A stretch of 22,307 nt of DNA from Prosthecobacter sp. (GTDB lineage Bacteria > Verrucomicrobiota > Verrucomicrobiia > Verrucomicrobiales > Verrucomicrobiaceae): NCBI GenBank assembly GCA_025869455.1, contig JAOZVT010000034.1, positions 1 to 22,307 of the forward strand. Direction: 5' to 3'. The stretch's first letter is position 1, and each line of letters starts with the position of its first letter. Positions 8,469 to 16,600 of this stretch are shown here, piece after piece. The notes under the pieces were generated by a model, which ran no database searches, was not told the origin of the DNA, and saw nothing but the letters and a program-made list of their open reading frames with translations. Both the position numbers and the translations under genes were made by a program.

Positions 8469-8499
8469 TGCAATGGTGGCAAGATCTGGAGCCATTGCA
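8469..8499. repeat. Inverted repeat TGCAATGG / CCATTGCA
   Basis: TGCAATGG (8469-8476) and CCATTGCA (8492-8499) form a perfect 8-bp stem with a 15-nt loop, in the gap after the kinase stop codon. On the minus strand no T-tract follows, so it is not a standard terminator. It may be a 3'-end stabilising structure or a protein site. Confidence 0.4.
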
Positions 8500-8567
8500 T
8501 CACTCGGGGTGTGATGAGTGCTGTCTTGCTGGGTGATCAGTGTTTGTGTTGGATACATGGTTAGCCC

Positions 8568-9641
8568 TTATTTCAGGGTATGAATTTCGTGGTCGTGGAG
8601 GAGGCCGTGAAGGGCGGTGCGGAGGCGGGAGCGGGTGAGTGTGCGGAGATCGGATCCGTTGCTTCCAGAACTGATGAGGAAGAAGTCATCGCTGCGATCA
8701 AAGTAGCCTGCTCCAACTCGGATGACGGCTTTGACGATCATGTTGCGCAGAAGATGGAGCCAGAACCGACGGCGATATTCTGTGGGCAGGGGCGTGATTT
8801 TTGTGTAACCAGCGAGAGCCTGGGCGATCACGGAGCCATCATGGAAACAGGCTAGGAGAGAGAAGTCATCCATAGGATCGCCAGAAATAGAATCGTCCCA
8901 GTCAATGAAGGCGGCGATGTGGTTTTCCGTGCCGAGGATGTTCCAAAGGGCGAGGTCTTTATGCACGAGGCAACCTTGGGGGAGGGATAGGAGGAAATCG
9001 TGATCGGTGATGGCCTGGCGGATTTCCTGGGATTCAGCGGTGCTGAGGAAGTGCTTTTCTGTGAGGAAGGTTAGATGGCGGTCCAGGTTTAGCAGGAAGT
9101 AGTCGGCATAGTGGGTGTGGTAGCCCGTGAGCTTGTCTTTGCCGGATTGAAAAGGCCCATAACCCGCGACCGGTACTTTTTGCCATTGGGCGATGGCCGC
9201 GCCGATTTCATGGGCCGTATGGCCAAGGTCTAACTTGCCTTGTTTGTGCCAATGATTGAGGTCGGGATGAGAGATGACCTCCATGATCTGCCAAGCAAAG
9301 GGATATTTGTGGCGGCTTGCATCCTCTTGATAAACCCGTGGGGTAGGGACACCCGCTGCCCGGACTGATTCCTGGACACGTGATTCGGTCTCGATGTAGT
9401 CATCCTGCTCTGGGCCGTCTTCGATGCGGACAAAGCGTTGCTCCTGACCTATGTCCGCGATGAAGGTGCGGTGATTGCCCTGGCCGCCTCCATCTGTTAG
9501 ATTTATAGTTAGGCCAGGATGGAATGATTGGAGGAGCGTAAGAATCTGCGGGCGCAAATTTTCTATGTCGGTCTGCGTCTCTGTGCCGTGAAAAGCAGCG
9601 GGGCGATCACATTTCCAGTAGTGGATGTGGCTGCGATTCAT
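8568..9641 (-). CDS. APH-family phosphotransferase (small-molecule kinase)
   Basis: 357 residues if translation starts at the ATG at 9641, whose ATGA overlaps the symporter stop codon; an in-frame ATG at 9647 is the alternative. Protein-kinase-like fold of the aminoglycoside phosphotransferase/choline kinase/homoserine kinase superfamily. It shows an N-lobe with a Gly-rich segment (TDGGGQGNHRTF), catalytic loop LVHKDLALWNIL (His227, Asp229, Asn234) and metal-binding FIDWDDSISGDPMDD (Asp247), which stands where the family has IDWE/D...GDPxxDL. Such enzymes phosphorylate hydroxyl groups of antibiotics, sugars, amino acids or choline with ATP. Translational coupling to a Na+ symporter and the neighbouring aldolase argue for a metabolic kinase acting on an imported compound rather than for resistance. 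No signal peptide; cytoplasmic. Substrate unknown. Confidence 0.88.
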   Translation of the reverse strand: MNRSHIHYWKCDRPAAFHGTETQTDIENLRPQILTLLQSFHPGLTINLTDGGGQGNHRTFIADIGQEQRFVRIEDGPEQDDYIETESRVQESVRAAGVPTPRVYQEDASRHKYPFAWQIMEVISHPDLNHWHKQGKLDLGHTAHEIGAAIAQWQKVPVAGYGPFQSGKDKLTGYHTHYADYFLLNLDRHLTFLTEKHFLSTAESQEIRQAITDHDFLLSLPQGCLVHKDLALWNILGTENHIAAFIDWDDSISGDPMDDFSLLACFHDGSVIAQALAGYTKITPLPTEYRRRFWLHLLRNMIVKAVIRVGAGYFDRSDDFFLISSGSNGSDLRTLTRSRLRTALHGLLHDHEIHTLK

Positions 9642-10597
9642 GGGCATTTTTTCGCAGGAGCTATTTCAGGGCTGATTCGACGTGCGCACCAGTAGGCTGC
9701 GAGAAGAGCCCCAAGGATGTTTTGCATGATAGCGCTGAACACGGCAGGAACGGCGGCGAGGGGTTCCATCTTAAAATGCAGGTTCGCCAGAGTGGCGGCC
9801 ATGCCGCCGTTTTGCATGCCGACTTCAATGGAGACGGTACGGGCGACTTCTTCGGAGTAGCCGAGTATTTTGGAGACGGTGTGGCCCAATCCAAAACCCA
9901 GGGCGTGCAGCAGAAAGACGGCGAGGGTGAGTTTGCCTGCATTGGCCGCCATGGCGTCTGCTTTCATGGCGACGATACCACCGGTGATGAAGCAGATGGC
10001 GATGACGGAGAAAAGGGGGCCTAGTTTGGCGACATGAGAGACGGATTTGGGAAATAGCCAGTTGCACGTGACTCCTAGCAACACAGGGGCGACGACTGCT
10101 TGCAAGGTGGTGAGGCAAAGCCCCAGTGCATCCACAGGCACGTAGGTTCCAGCCAGGCCTTTGCACCAAAGGGGTGTCATGATGAAGGCCATGAGCGTGG
10201 AGGCCATGGTGAGCACGACTGATAAGGCCACATTTGTCCGTGCTAGATAGGCGATCATGTTAGACGCGGTGCCGCCTGGGCAACTGGCCACGAGGATGAG
10301 TCCCACTGCAAATCCTGGCTCCAAGTTCATGGCATGCGCGATGCCCCAGCCGATCAATGGCATGAGGGTGTATTGGGAGATGAAACCAAGGGTCACGCAG
10401 CCGGGCATTTTGAGCAGACGACGAAAGTCATCCACGGTCAGGGTCAGACCCATGCCGAGCATGACCGTGGTGAGCGCCCAGATGATCCATTGACCAGAAA
10501 ACCAGGAGAGGGTTTCTGGTTTGACAAAACCAAGAACAGCGAAGCCAATCAGCCAGATGGGATAGAGGCTGGTGAAGCGATTGAGGAGGGATTGCAT
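9638..10597 (-). CDS. BASS-family (bile acid:Na+ symporter type) transporter
   Basis: 319 residues from the ATG at 10597; a TTG at 10603 is in frame, but ATG is preferred. The protein is almost wholly hydrophobic, with about nine or ten membrane segments. It carries the two crossover-region signatures of the SBF/BASS family: CPGGTASNMIAYLAR (about residues 107-121) and SIEVGMQNGGMAATLA, whose Glu and Gln-Asn are Na+/substrate-site residues in structurally characterised homologues. The family imports organic anions with sodium; known members carry bile acids, pyruvate and other 2-keto acids, pantoate/ketopantoate and glycolate. Located 12 nt after the sialidase gene and overlapping the kinase gene by ATGA, it very likely belongs to one transcript with them and imports an acidic product of the exported enzymes (inference). 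Confidence 0.93.
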   Translation of the reverse strand: MQSLLNRFTSLYPIWLIGFAVLGFVKPETLSWFSGQWIIWALTTVMLGMGLTLTVDDFRRLLKMPGCVTLGFISQYTLMPLIGWGIAHAMNLEPGFAVGLILVASCPGGTASNMIAYLARTNVALSVVLTMASTLMAFIMTPLWCKGLAGTYVPVDALGLCLTTLQAVVAPVLLGVTCNWLFPKSVSHVAKLGPLFSVIAICFITGGIVAMKADAMAANAGKLTLAVFLLHALGFGLGHTVSKILGYSEEVARTVSIEVGMQNGGMAATLANLHFKMEPLAAVPAVFSAIMQNILGALLAAYWCARRISPEIAPAKKCP

Positions 10598-10609
10598 CCG
10601 CAAAGAATG

Positions 10610-11779
10610 TTAGGGCAACGGTGGCAATTTGGCGCTGTAGTGAACGGCGCGGTGACGGTTGTCATCGTAGGCGAAATGCAGCCACTGTTTGTCTTGGCTG
10701 ACGAAGCCATCGGGGTAGTTGAGGCGGCCTTTGGGTCCGTCGATGGATTCTTGGACAAGCACGCGTTGGTAAGGCCAGGTTTTCATGCCGTCAAAACTGA
10801 TCCAAAGGGACAAAGGGCTGCGATGCTTCGGGTTAGGATTGTGAAGCATGGCAACCACGTCCCCACCGAGAGGGTAGAGGGTGGCTTTGCTGCCGGGATT
10901 GGGAATATCGGTTGGGGTGGCGAATTCGGGCCAAGTTTTGCCGCCATCTTTGGATTCGGCATAGTAGAGGACTCCGCCGAGTCTGTCGGCACGGATGATC
11001 ATGGCAATGCGGCCATCACTGAGTTCCACAATGTTGTTTTCAGCCCAGCCATGATAGCGGTCATCTTTGGTGAGTCGGATGTTACCGTGTTCGGTGTAGG
11101 TTTTGCCGCCATCGTTGCTAATCATAACACCATTGCGCGGATTGCTGACGTAATGTGCCAGAGCTTTATGCCAGGGTTTTTCCTCGGCGGGTGGCGGTGG
11201 CACGTCAGGGCCTGGGCCAACGTAGTGCTGGAATGGGATCATGATGCGCCCATCTCGGGTGACAATGTGATTGCGAATGAAGGTGAAGTTTTCTAAACGC
11301 CCTGGGGCGAGTTCAGGCTTGGACCAGGTCTTGCAGTTGTCATCACTATGCATGAGCCAGGATTTCCAGTTTCTTCCCCAGGTCTGAGAATGGGTGGAAA
11401 GGAAGGCGGTGCAGCGTCCTTGAATAACCATGAGTTCGGTGACGCATTGGCCGATGGTTTTTCCCTCACGCGGCAGTCCGGTATTCACAGGCTCCAAAGG
11501 CGTCCAAGTGTGGCCTTGGTCTAGGCTGCGGGTGATGCCGGTGTAGTTTTCTGGGGAGGGTTCAAAATTACCACCTGCCAAGATCATGAGTGCCCAGGAG
11601 CCGTCTGGGAGTTCACGCAGGGTGGTGTCGCAGACCATTTTGTTAGGGGTGACACCATCATAAGGAATACTGGTGCGATCTTGTTTGGCATCTTCCTTTG
11701 CTTGTTTTTGCCAATCCAAAGCCGGGGCGGTGAGTGCGCTGCTGAGCCAGAGAGCCAAAAAGAGTGGGTGTGGTTTCAT
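10610..11779 (-). CDS. Exported BNR/Asp-box sialidase-family protein
   Basis: 389 residues from the ATG at 11779, starting with a signal peptide (MKPHPLFLALWLSSALTAPA, cleavage near residue 20). Asp boxes, intact or degenerate, recur: SLDQGHTW, SDDNCKTW (Gly replaced by Cys), SNDGGKTY, SKDGGKTW, SFDGMKTW, giving the usual propeller periodicity. The C-terminal RLNYPDGFVSQDKQWLHFAY followed by DDNRHRAVHY matches the ending of BNR_2-type sialidase domains and the equivalent motif in the other sialidase-type protein of this window. Exo-sialidases release terminal sialic or related 2-keto acids, but many environmental BNR_2 proteins are not true sialidases and no FRIP motif is evident. It is the first gene of a minus-strand run with the symporter and kinase. 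The shared 14-bp operator-like sequence lies 63 nt upstream of its start, and gatB diverges on the other side. Confidence 0.9.
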   Translation of the reverse strand: MKPHPLFLALWLSSALTAPALDWQKQAKEDAKQDRTSIPYDGVTPNKMVCDTTLRELPDGSWALMILAGGNFEPSPENYTGITRSLDQGHTWTPLEPVNTGLPREGKTIGQCVTELMVIQGRCTAFLSTHSQTWGRNWKSWLMHSDDNCKTWSKPELAPGRLENFTFIRNHIVTRDGRIMIPFQHYVGPGPDVPPPPAEEKPWHKALAHYVSNPRNGVMISNDGGKTYTEHGNIRLTKDDRYHGWAENNIVELSDGRIAMIIRADRLGGVLYYAESKDGGKTWPEFATPTDIPNPGSKATLYPLGGDVVAMLHNPNPKHRSPLSLWISFDGMKTWPYQRVLVQESIDGPKGRLNYPDGFVSQDKQWLHFAYDDNRHRAVHYSAKLPPLP

Positions 11780-11839
11780 GTGGTTGGTGAATGCTAAACG
11801 GGGCGAGAACGGGCAATCCTCAAACGGATGAGTAGAAGA

Positions 11840-11858
11840 TTGTGTTATGTTAACATTT
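11840..11858. promoter_or_regulatory. Operator-like site upstream of the sialidase gene (copy 2)
   Basis: TTGTGTTA TGT TAACATTT, aligned with the perfect palindrome at 7481-7499. The inner 14 bp (11843-11856) are identical between the two sites; the outer arms are less symmetric here. It lies between divergent genes, 63 nt from the sialidase start and 161 nt from the gatB start, so it more likely controls the sialidase operon. Confidence 0.62.
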
Positions 11859-12017
11859 TATTTGGCTCGTGGTGCTGTGCAGAGGGAGAAAGGAGCTGGG
11901 AATGCGTGGAGGGCTCAATTAAGCCTCCAGGAGATTGGTGAGAGGTAAAAAACTGGTACTTTCACGGCCAAGCCCTACTTGCCAGAGGCGGAAAGGGATT
12001 CCAATGTCAGGGCTCCC

Positions 12018-13487
12018 ATGCCCAAGTACATTGTCACCATCGGCCTAGAAGTTCACGCGCAACTGACCACGCAGAGCAAGATGTTTTGCGCCTGCCCGGT
12101 CGAGGTGGGTGCGGAGCCGAATACAAATACCTGCCCGACCTGCCTGGGGCTTCCAGGGGCCTTGCCTGTGCTGAATGAGGCGGCGATCGAAAAGACCATC
12201 CTGACGGGTTTGATGCTGGGTTGCAGCACGCCTCCGGTGGTGAGCTGGGACCGAAAGAATTACTTCTACCCGGACATGCCGAAGAACTACCAGATCACGC
12301 AGATGCCATTTCCGCTCTGTCTGGGCGGAGGGGTGCCGCTGTATGATATGGCTTATCCGAAGGATGCCCAAAAGAGCATCGTGAATCCCGGCAAGGTGGT
12401 GAAGCTGACGCGCATCCATTTGGAGGAGGACGTGGGCAAAAGCACTCACCATGACAAATTCACCACGCTGGATTTCAATCGCGCCGGAACTCCATTGATG
12501 GAGATCGTCAGTGACCCGGATCTTGATAGTGCCGAGGAGGTTGTGGCTTATCTCACCAGCCTGCGGCAGATCCTGATCTACGGCGGGGTGTCGGATGCGG
12601 ACATGGAAAAAGGGCAAATGCGGTGTGACGTGAACATTTCCGTCCGGCCAGAAGATCACCCCAAGGAGAAGCTGGGGGTGAAAATTGAGCTGAAAAACCT
12701 GAACTCCATCTCTGCGATCCGCCGTGCCATCAAGTATGAGGCTGAGCGCCAGATTCGCTGCCTGGAGACTGGAGAAAAGCTGGTTCAGAGCACCCGCCGT
12801 TGGCTGGATGATGAAGGGATCACCGATGAGATGCGCAGCAAGGAAGATGCGCATGATTACCGCTATTTCCCAGATCCAGATCTGATCCCTCTACGCACAG
12901 AGGCTATCGTTGAGCGTATGCGCTCTCAGGTACCGGAACTGCCGCATGAAAAGCGCGCACGCTTTGAGTCTGACTACGGTTGCAGTGTCTATGATGCAAG
13001 TGTGCTGGCCAGTGACAAAGCGCTGGCGAGTTATTATGAGGCGGCGGTTTCTGCCGATGCCAAGGTGCCCGCGAAGAAGCTGGCTAACTGGGTGATCAAT
13101 GATCTCCTAGGGCTGATGAAGGATAGCGAAGAAGGCATCTCCGCCTGTCCCGTGAAACCGGAAGATCTGAGTGAACTGGTGGCTTTTGTGGAGTCAGGAA
13201 AGATCAGCAACAATCAAGCTAAGGAAGTCTTTGCGGAGATGTTCGCCACAGGGCAGAAGGCGGCTCCGATCATCAAGGCAAAGGGCTTTGAGCAGGTGAG
13301 TGATACGGGGGCCTTAGAGGCAATCGTGGAGCAGATCCTGGCCGCCAATCCTGATAAGGTGGCGGAGGTCAAAGGTGGCAATGAAAAGGCAATGAACTGG
13401 TTCACTGGTCAGGCCATGAAAGCCAGCCAGGGCAAGGCGAATCCGAAGATTGTCACGGAAATCGTGCGCAAAAAATTGCTGGAATAG
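12018..13487 (+). CDS. gatB: Asp-tRNA(Asn)/Glu-tRNA(Gln) amidotransferase subunit B
   Basis: 489 residues from the ATG at 12018; a TTG at 11979 would add 13 unlikely residues before the standard GatB start MPKYIVTIGLEVHAQL. GatB is the glutamyl/aspartyl-tRNA-binding kinase subunit of GatCAB, which converts misacylated Glu-tRNA(Gln) or Asp-tRNA(Asn) into the correct amide form in the cytoplasm. Conserved blocks include the zinc cysteines Cys24, Cys26, Cys39 and Cys42 (CAC...CPTC), DRKNYFYPDMPKNYQITQ, HLEEDVGKS, DFNRAGTPLMEIVSDPD and VKIELKNLNS. A helical tail and YqeY-like C-terminal domain follow, ending VTEIVRKKLLE. Length is normal. gatA and gatC are not adjacent, so the operon is split in this genome. 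An AGGG about 8 nt before the ATG is a weak ribosome site. A bidirectional terminator lies downstream. Confidence 0.98.
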   Translation: MPKYIVTIGLEVHAQLTTQSKMFCACPVEVGAEPNTNTCPTCLGLPGALPVLNEAAIEKTILTGLMLGCSTPPVVSWDRKNYFYPDMPKNYQITQMPFPLCLGGGVPLYDMAYPKDAQKSIVNPGKVVKLTRIHLEEDVGKSTHHDKFTTLDFNRAGTPLMEIVSDPDLDSAEEVVAYLTSLRQILIYGGVSDADMEKGQMRCDVNISVRPEDHPKEKLGVKIELKNLNSISAIRRAIKYEAERQIRCLETGEKLVQSTRRWLDDEGITDEMRSKEDAHDYRYFPDPDLIPLRTEAIVERMRSQVPELPHEKRARFESDYGCSVYDASVLASDKALASYYEAAVSADAKVPAKKLANWVINDLLGLMKDSEEGISACPVKPEDLSELVAFVESGKISNNQAKEVFAEMFATGQKAAPIIKAKGFEQVSDTGALEAIVEQILAANPDKVAEVKGGNEKAMNWFTGQAMKASQGKANPKIVTEIVRKKLLE

Positions 13488-13528
13488 ACCGAGAGTGAAA
13501 GAGGGCAAGGTGGGCCTGTCTTTATGGG

Positions 13529-13571
13529 GAACAGCCGTCTCGGCTGTTCAGACACAGGCAGGATGCCTGTG
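13529..13571. repeat. Twin palindromic hairpins (REP-like intergenic element)
   Basis: Two perfect hairpins stand side by side. GAACAGCCG-TCT-CGGCTGTTC (13529-13549) has a 9-bp stem; CACAGGCA-GGA-TGCCTGTG (13553-13571) has an 8-bp stem. Both have 3-nt loops and they are separated by only 3 nt. Neither has a T-tract. The paired architecture is that of REP/BIME-type elements, and similar strings are recalled from other verrucomicrobial intergenic regions. Confidence 0.6.
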
Positions 13572-13607
13572 CTCCATGCTAGAGTTTCCGAGAAGTTCCC
13601 AAAAAAC

Positions 13608-13645
13608 AAAACAGGCATGAGGAGTGATCCGCATGCCTGTTTTTT
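13608..13645. terminator. Bidirectional rho-independent terminator between gatB and the ELWxxDGT protein gene
   Basis: AAAACAGGCATG (13608-13619) pairs with CATGCCTGTTTT (13632-13643) in a 12-bp stem with a 12-nt loop. A T-tract runs 13640-13645 on the + strand, and an A-rich stretch (13601-13611) serves as the T-tract on the minus strand. It can end both convergent transcripts. Confidence 0.85.
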
Positions 13646-13659
13646 GAGTTCTGGTGAAA

Positions 13660-16600
13660 TTAGGGAGCAGGAATGATTTCTACCTTGCCGCCGAAGATGG
13701 GGCTGGTTTTGGTCGTTTCGGCACCACTAGGAACTTGCGGCAGGGTGAAGTAACCAGCGCCTTTGTCCACGCCTTCATCCTTGATCAAAATCCCAAGGAA
13801 GGAAGATTTTCGCGTGGATGATCCAGAGCCAAGGGCGAAGCTGCCACTGAACAGACCTGTGGAGGAGTTGATGGAGGCGAGCTTTGTGGCTGCGGCGGTG
13901 GCGGGGTTGGCCTGGGTGAGTTTGTTACCGGTGTTGAGGGTCACTGTGGCGTCCACACCGTCAGCATCGGCAGCTTGGAGTCCTCCGAAGGTGAAGCTGA
14001 CGTCCAGCGGTGCTGGAGCATCTTCTAGCAGGAGGCCCAGAACTAGGCCCGTTGGCTTCACATAGATCGAGCCAGTGGCTTCCAGGGGCACTGGTGTTTC
14101 CACAGGGGTGCCAGGCATACCAAAACCAGCTACATAAGTGCGGGTCTTGGATTTAGGATCGGCAGGGCGCGCCCACTGAATATCTCCCGTGAGGGTATTG
14201 TCCGTGGCGTTTTCTACGGTGTCACCTGTGGTCTGGGTATCAATGATCAGCTTGCCAACCAGGGAACCTTTGAGCGGGGAATACATGGTCTGGAAGATGA
14301 AGACATTTCCATCTATTCCGACGATGCCTGCACTGGTGATTTTATCTCCGTCGGCGGTGCGGCCTACGAGTTTCAGCTTACCTTTGGCCACTTTGAATGA
14401 GCCATAGCTCCAGCCTTGTGGAATGAGGTTTTCGAAATCAACATGCTGCTGATCTGGGTCACCCAGTTTAAGGCCGAAGGTGTAGTAGCCGTCGTAGTCG
14501 GCGAGGGTCGCGGAACTAGCTCCGCGTAAGCCTGTGATGGCAGCGGAGTCAGCATTCGTAGTGGTGGCGGTGCCGACGAGAGCTCCTGTAGAGGGATTGA
14601 TTTCAAAAGACAGGGTCACTGGCAGCGGGGTGGGTTTGCCTGAGCGCTTCAAGAGAAGCGTAGCGCTGGGGAGTTCCACGGCTGAGGCATCCACATCGAG
14701 AGCTCCTTTGAGGCCGAGCTTGGATCCACCTAGGTAGAGGCTGCCACTGAAGGAGCCAGTGCTGGTTATGGTGAGATCAATTTTCCCACCAAGGCTGCCG
14801 TTGATCTCTGGATCATGGGCTACGGTGCCGGAGTAAATACCTGCGAGATTTTCTGGGAAGTCTGCAATGGTAACGGTCTGAACAGTGGAGGTATCCGAAC
14901 CAAAGGTGTTCTTGGCACTCACGGTGACGCTGAAAGTCCCAGCTTTGGTGGGTTTCCCAGAGATGATGCCGGTTTTGCTATCCAGCTTCAGTCCTGTGGG
15001 CAGGTTTTTGGCAGAATAGGTCTGGGGTGTTTTTTCAGGGGATTCATCGATGACGATCTTGTGAGAATAAGGTCCGCTGATGATGCCATTAGGCATACCT
15101 TGGGTATCTGAGACGTCAGGGGCTTCAGCATAAATATTTAGCTGAGTCTGACCGCCAATCTGAGAGCCACCTGGGTTTGAAACACGGCAGGTGTAGAGTG
15201 CCGTATCGCTTTCAGCCAAGCCTTTGATGGACATGGCTTTTGAGGTAGCCCCTTTAACCAGAGCGCTGTCTGAGATGGGGGACCCATCTTTCAGCCACTG
15301 GTAAGTGAGTTGATTGCCGGAAGCGTTGACTTTGAAAGTCACGGCTTTGCCTGCGCCGGCAGCCAGGACGCTGGGTGGGGAGATGACTTCGACGACGCCG
15401 AGCTCTCCAGGATTGCTAAGTGCGGTGACGGATCCGCCCTTGGCGGAGAAGATGTAGGAACCGCCATCTTTCAGGGTCACGGATGGGATGGAGTAGGTAT
15501 TCTGGGTGGCACCTGAAATCTTCGCTGAACCTTTTTTCCACTGGGTTTCCAGCGCGTTAATGCTGGACGCAGCGGATTCAAAGCTGGCGGAATCTCCGAT
15601 GGTGAGCATTAGCGATTCAGGCTGCAAGGTAATGGTGGGGTCTTTATCTCCCACGCCGATGAGGTGTAGAATGAAGGGGTTTTCGTCTCCATCACTGCTA
15701 ATGATGGAGAGGATGGCTGCACGAGGTCCACCTTCTTTGGGGGTGAATTTTACGCCAAATGAAGTGCTTCCATTGGAGATAATGCTCGTTGCTGCTTTAG
15801 GCGTAACGAGACTGAATTCGGAGGCGTTGACACCACTGAGGACAGGTTTGATGTCGTTGAGGGAGTTGATTCCGGAGTTTTTGATCGTGATGGTCTGCGT
15901 TACCGAGGATTTAAAAGGAATCGGGGAAGGACTCATCGCAAATGAGGAGTCGTATGGAAGTTGAGTATTTAAGGAATCATACACTTCGATGTTGGCTCCA
16001 ATGAAAGCGACGCGTGGCTCGTCGCCAATTTCAGGATCTGCGGCGGTGTAGAGCAATTGACCTTTGAAGGCAGTGAAGTTGGCAGGGTCAGATGAGGCGG
16101 ATATGGGGGCGATGTCATCCAGTTTGCGCGTGCCAGCTGCGGTCCCATCTGAGATCCAAAGTTCGCGTCCATTTTCACCATCATCCGCAGAGAAGCAGAG
16201 GACGCTATCCACATCCTTCATCTCGGAGATTTCTGGGCTGCCTGTTCCTGCGACGATGTCCTTCAGCATGAAGGTACCTTTAGCGGTGCCATCACTAACC
16301 CAAAGCTCACGTCCACTGGCGCTGGTATTGGCGGTAAAGAATAGTTTGTCACCCGACTTGGTCAGATTTTGTGGGGATGAGCTATCTGCGCCTACGACAA
16401 TATCCCGGACGATGACCGTTCCTTCTTCCGTGCCATTGGTGCGCCAAAGCTCAGTCCCCAGAGTGCCATCATTGGCCACAAAGTACATGACTTTGTCTAC
16501 GACAGTTAGGGAGTTGGGGGAGGAGTTGCTACTGCTAGGATTGATATCTTTGACAAGTTCGGTCCCTGCGTCGGTACCATCCGTTTTCCAAAGTTCTTTT

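Noticed and set aside
8568..9641. Antibiotic resistance (aminoglycoside phosphotransferase) gene.
   Set aside because: Only the general APH fold motifs are present; the operon context with a symporter and aldolase points to metabolism, and no mobile element is nearby.
10334..11296. A 320-codon open frame on the + strand across the symporter and sialidase genes.
   Set aside because: It runs antisense to two well-recognised genes, has a composition of repeated Gly/Val/Ala/His without domain motifs, and exists because of third-position bias in the real genes.
11979..12017. TTG start for gatB.
   Set aside because: The extra 13 residues are not like any GatB start, whereas MPKYIVTIGLEVHAQL is the family norm.
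12045..12854. A 269-codon open frame opposite gatB.
   Set aside because: It is entirely antisense to a highly conserved gene and shows no recognisable motif.
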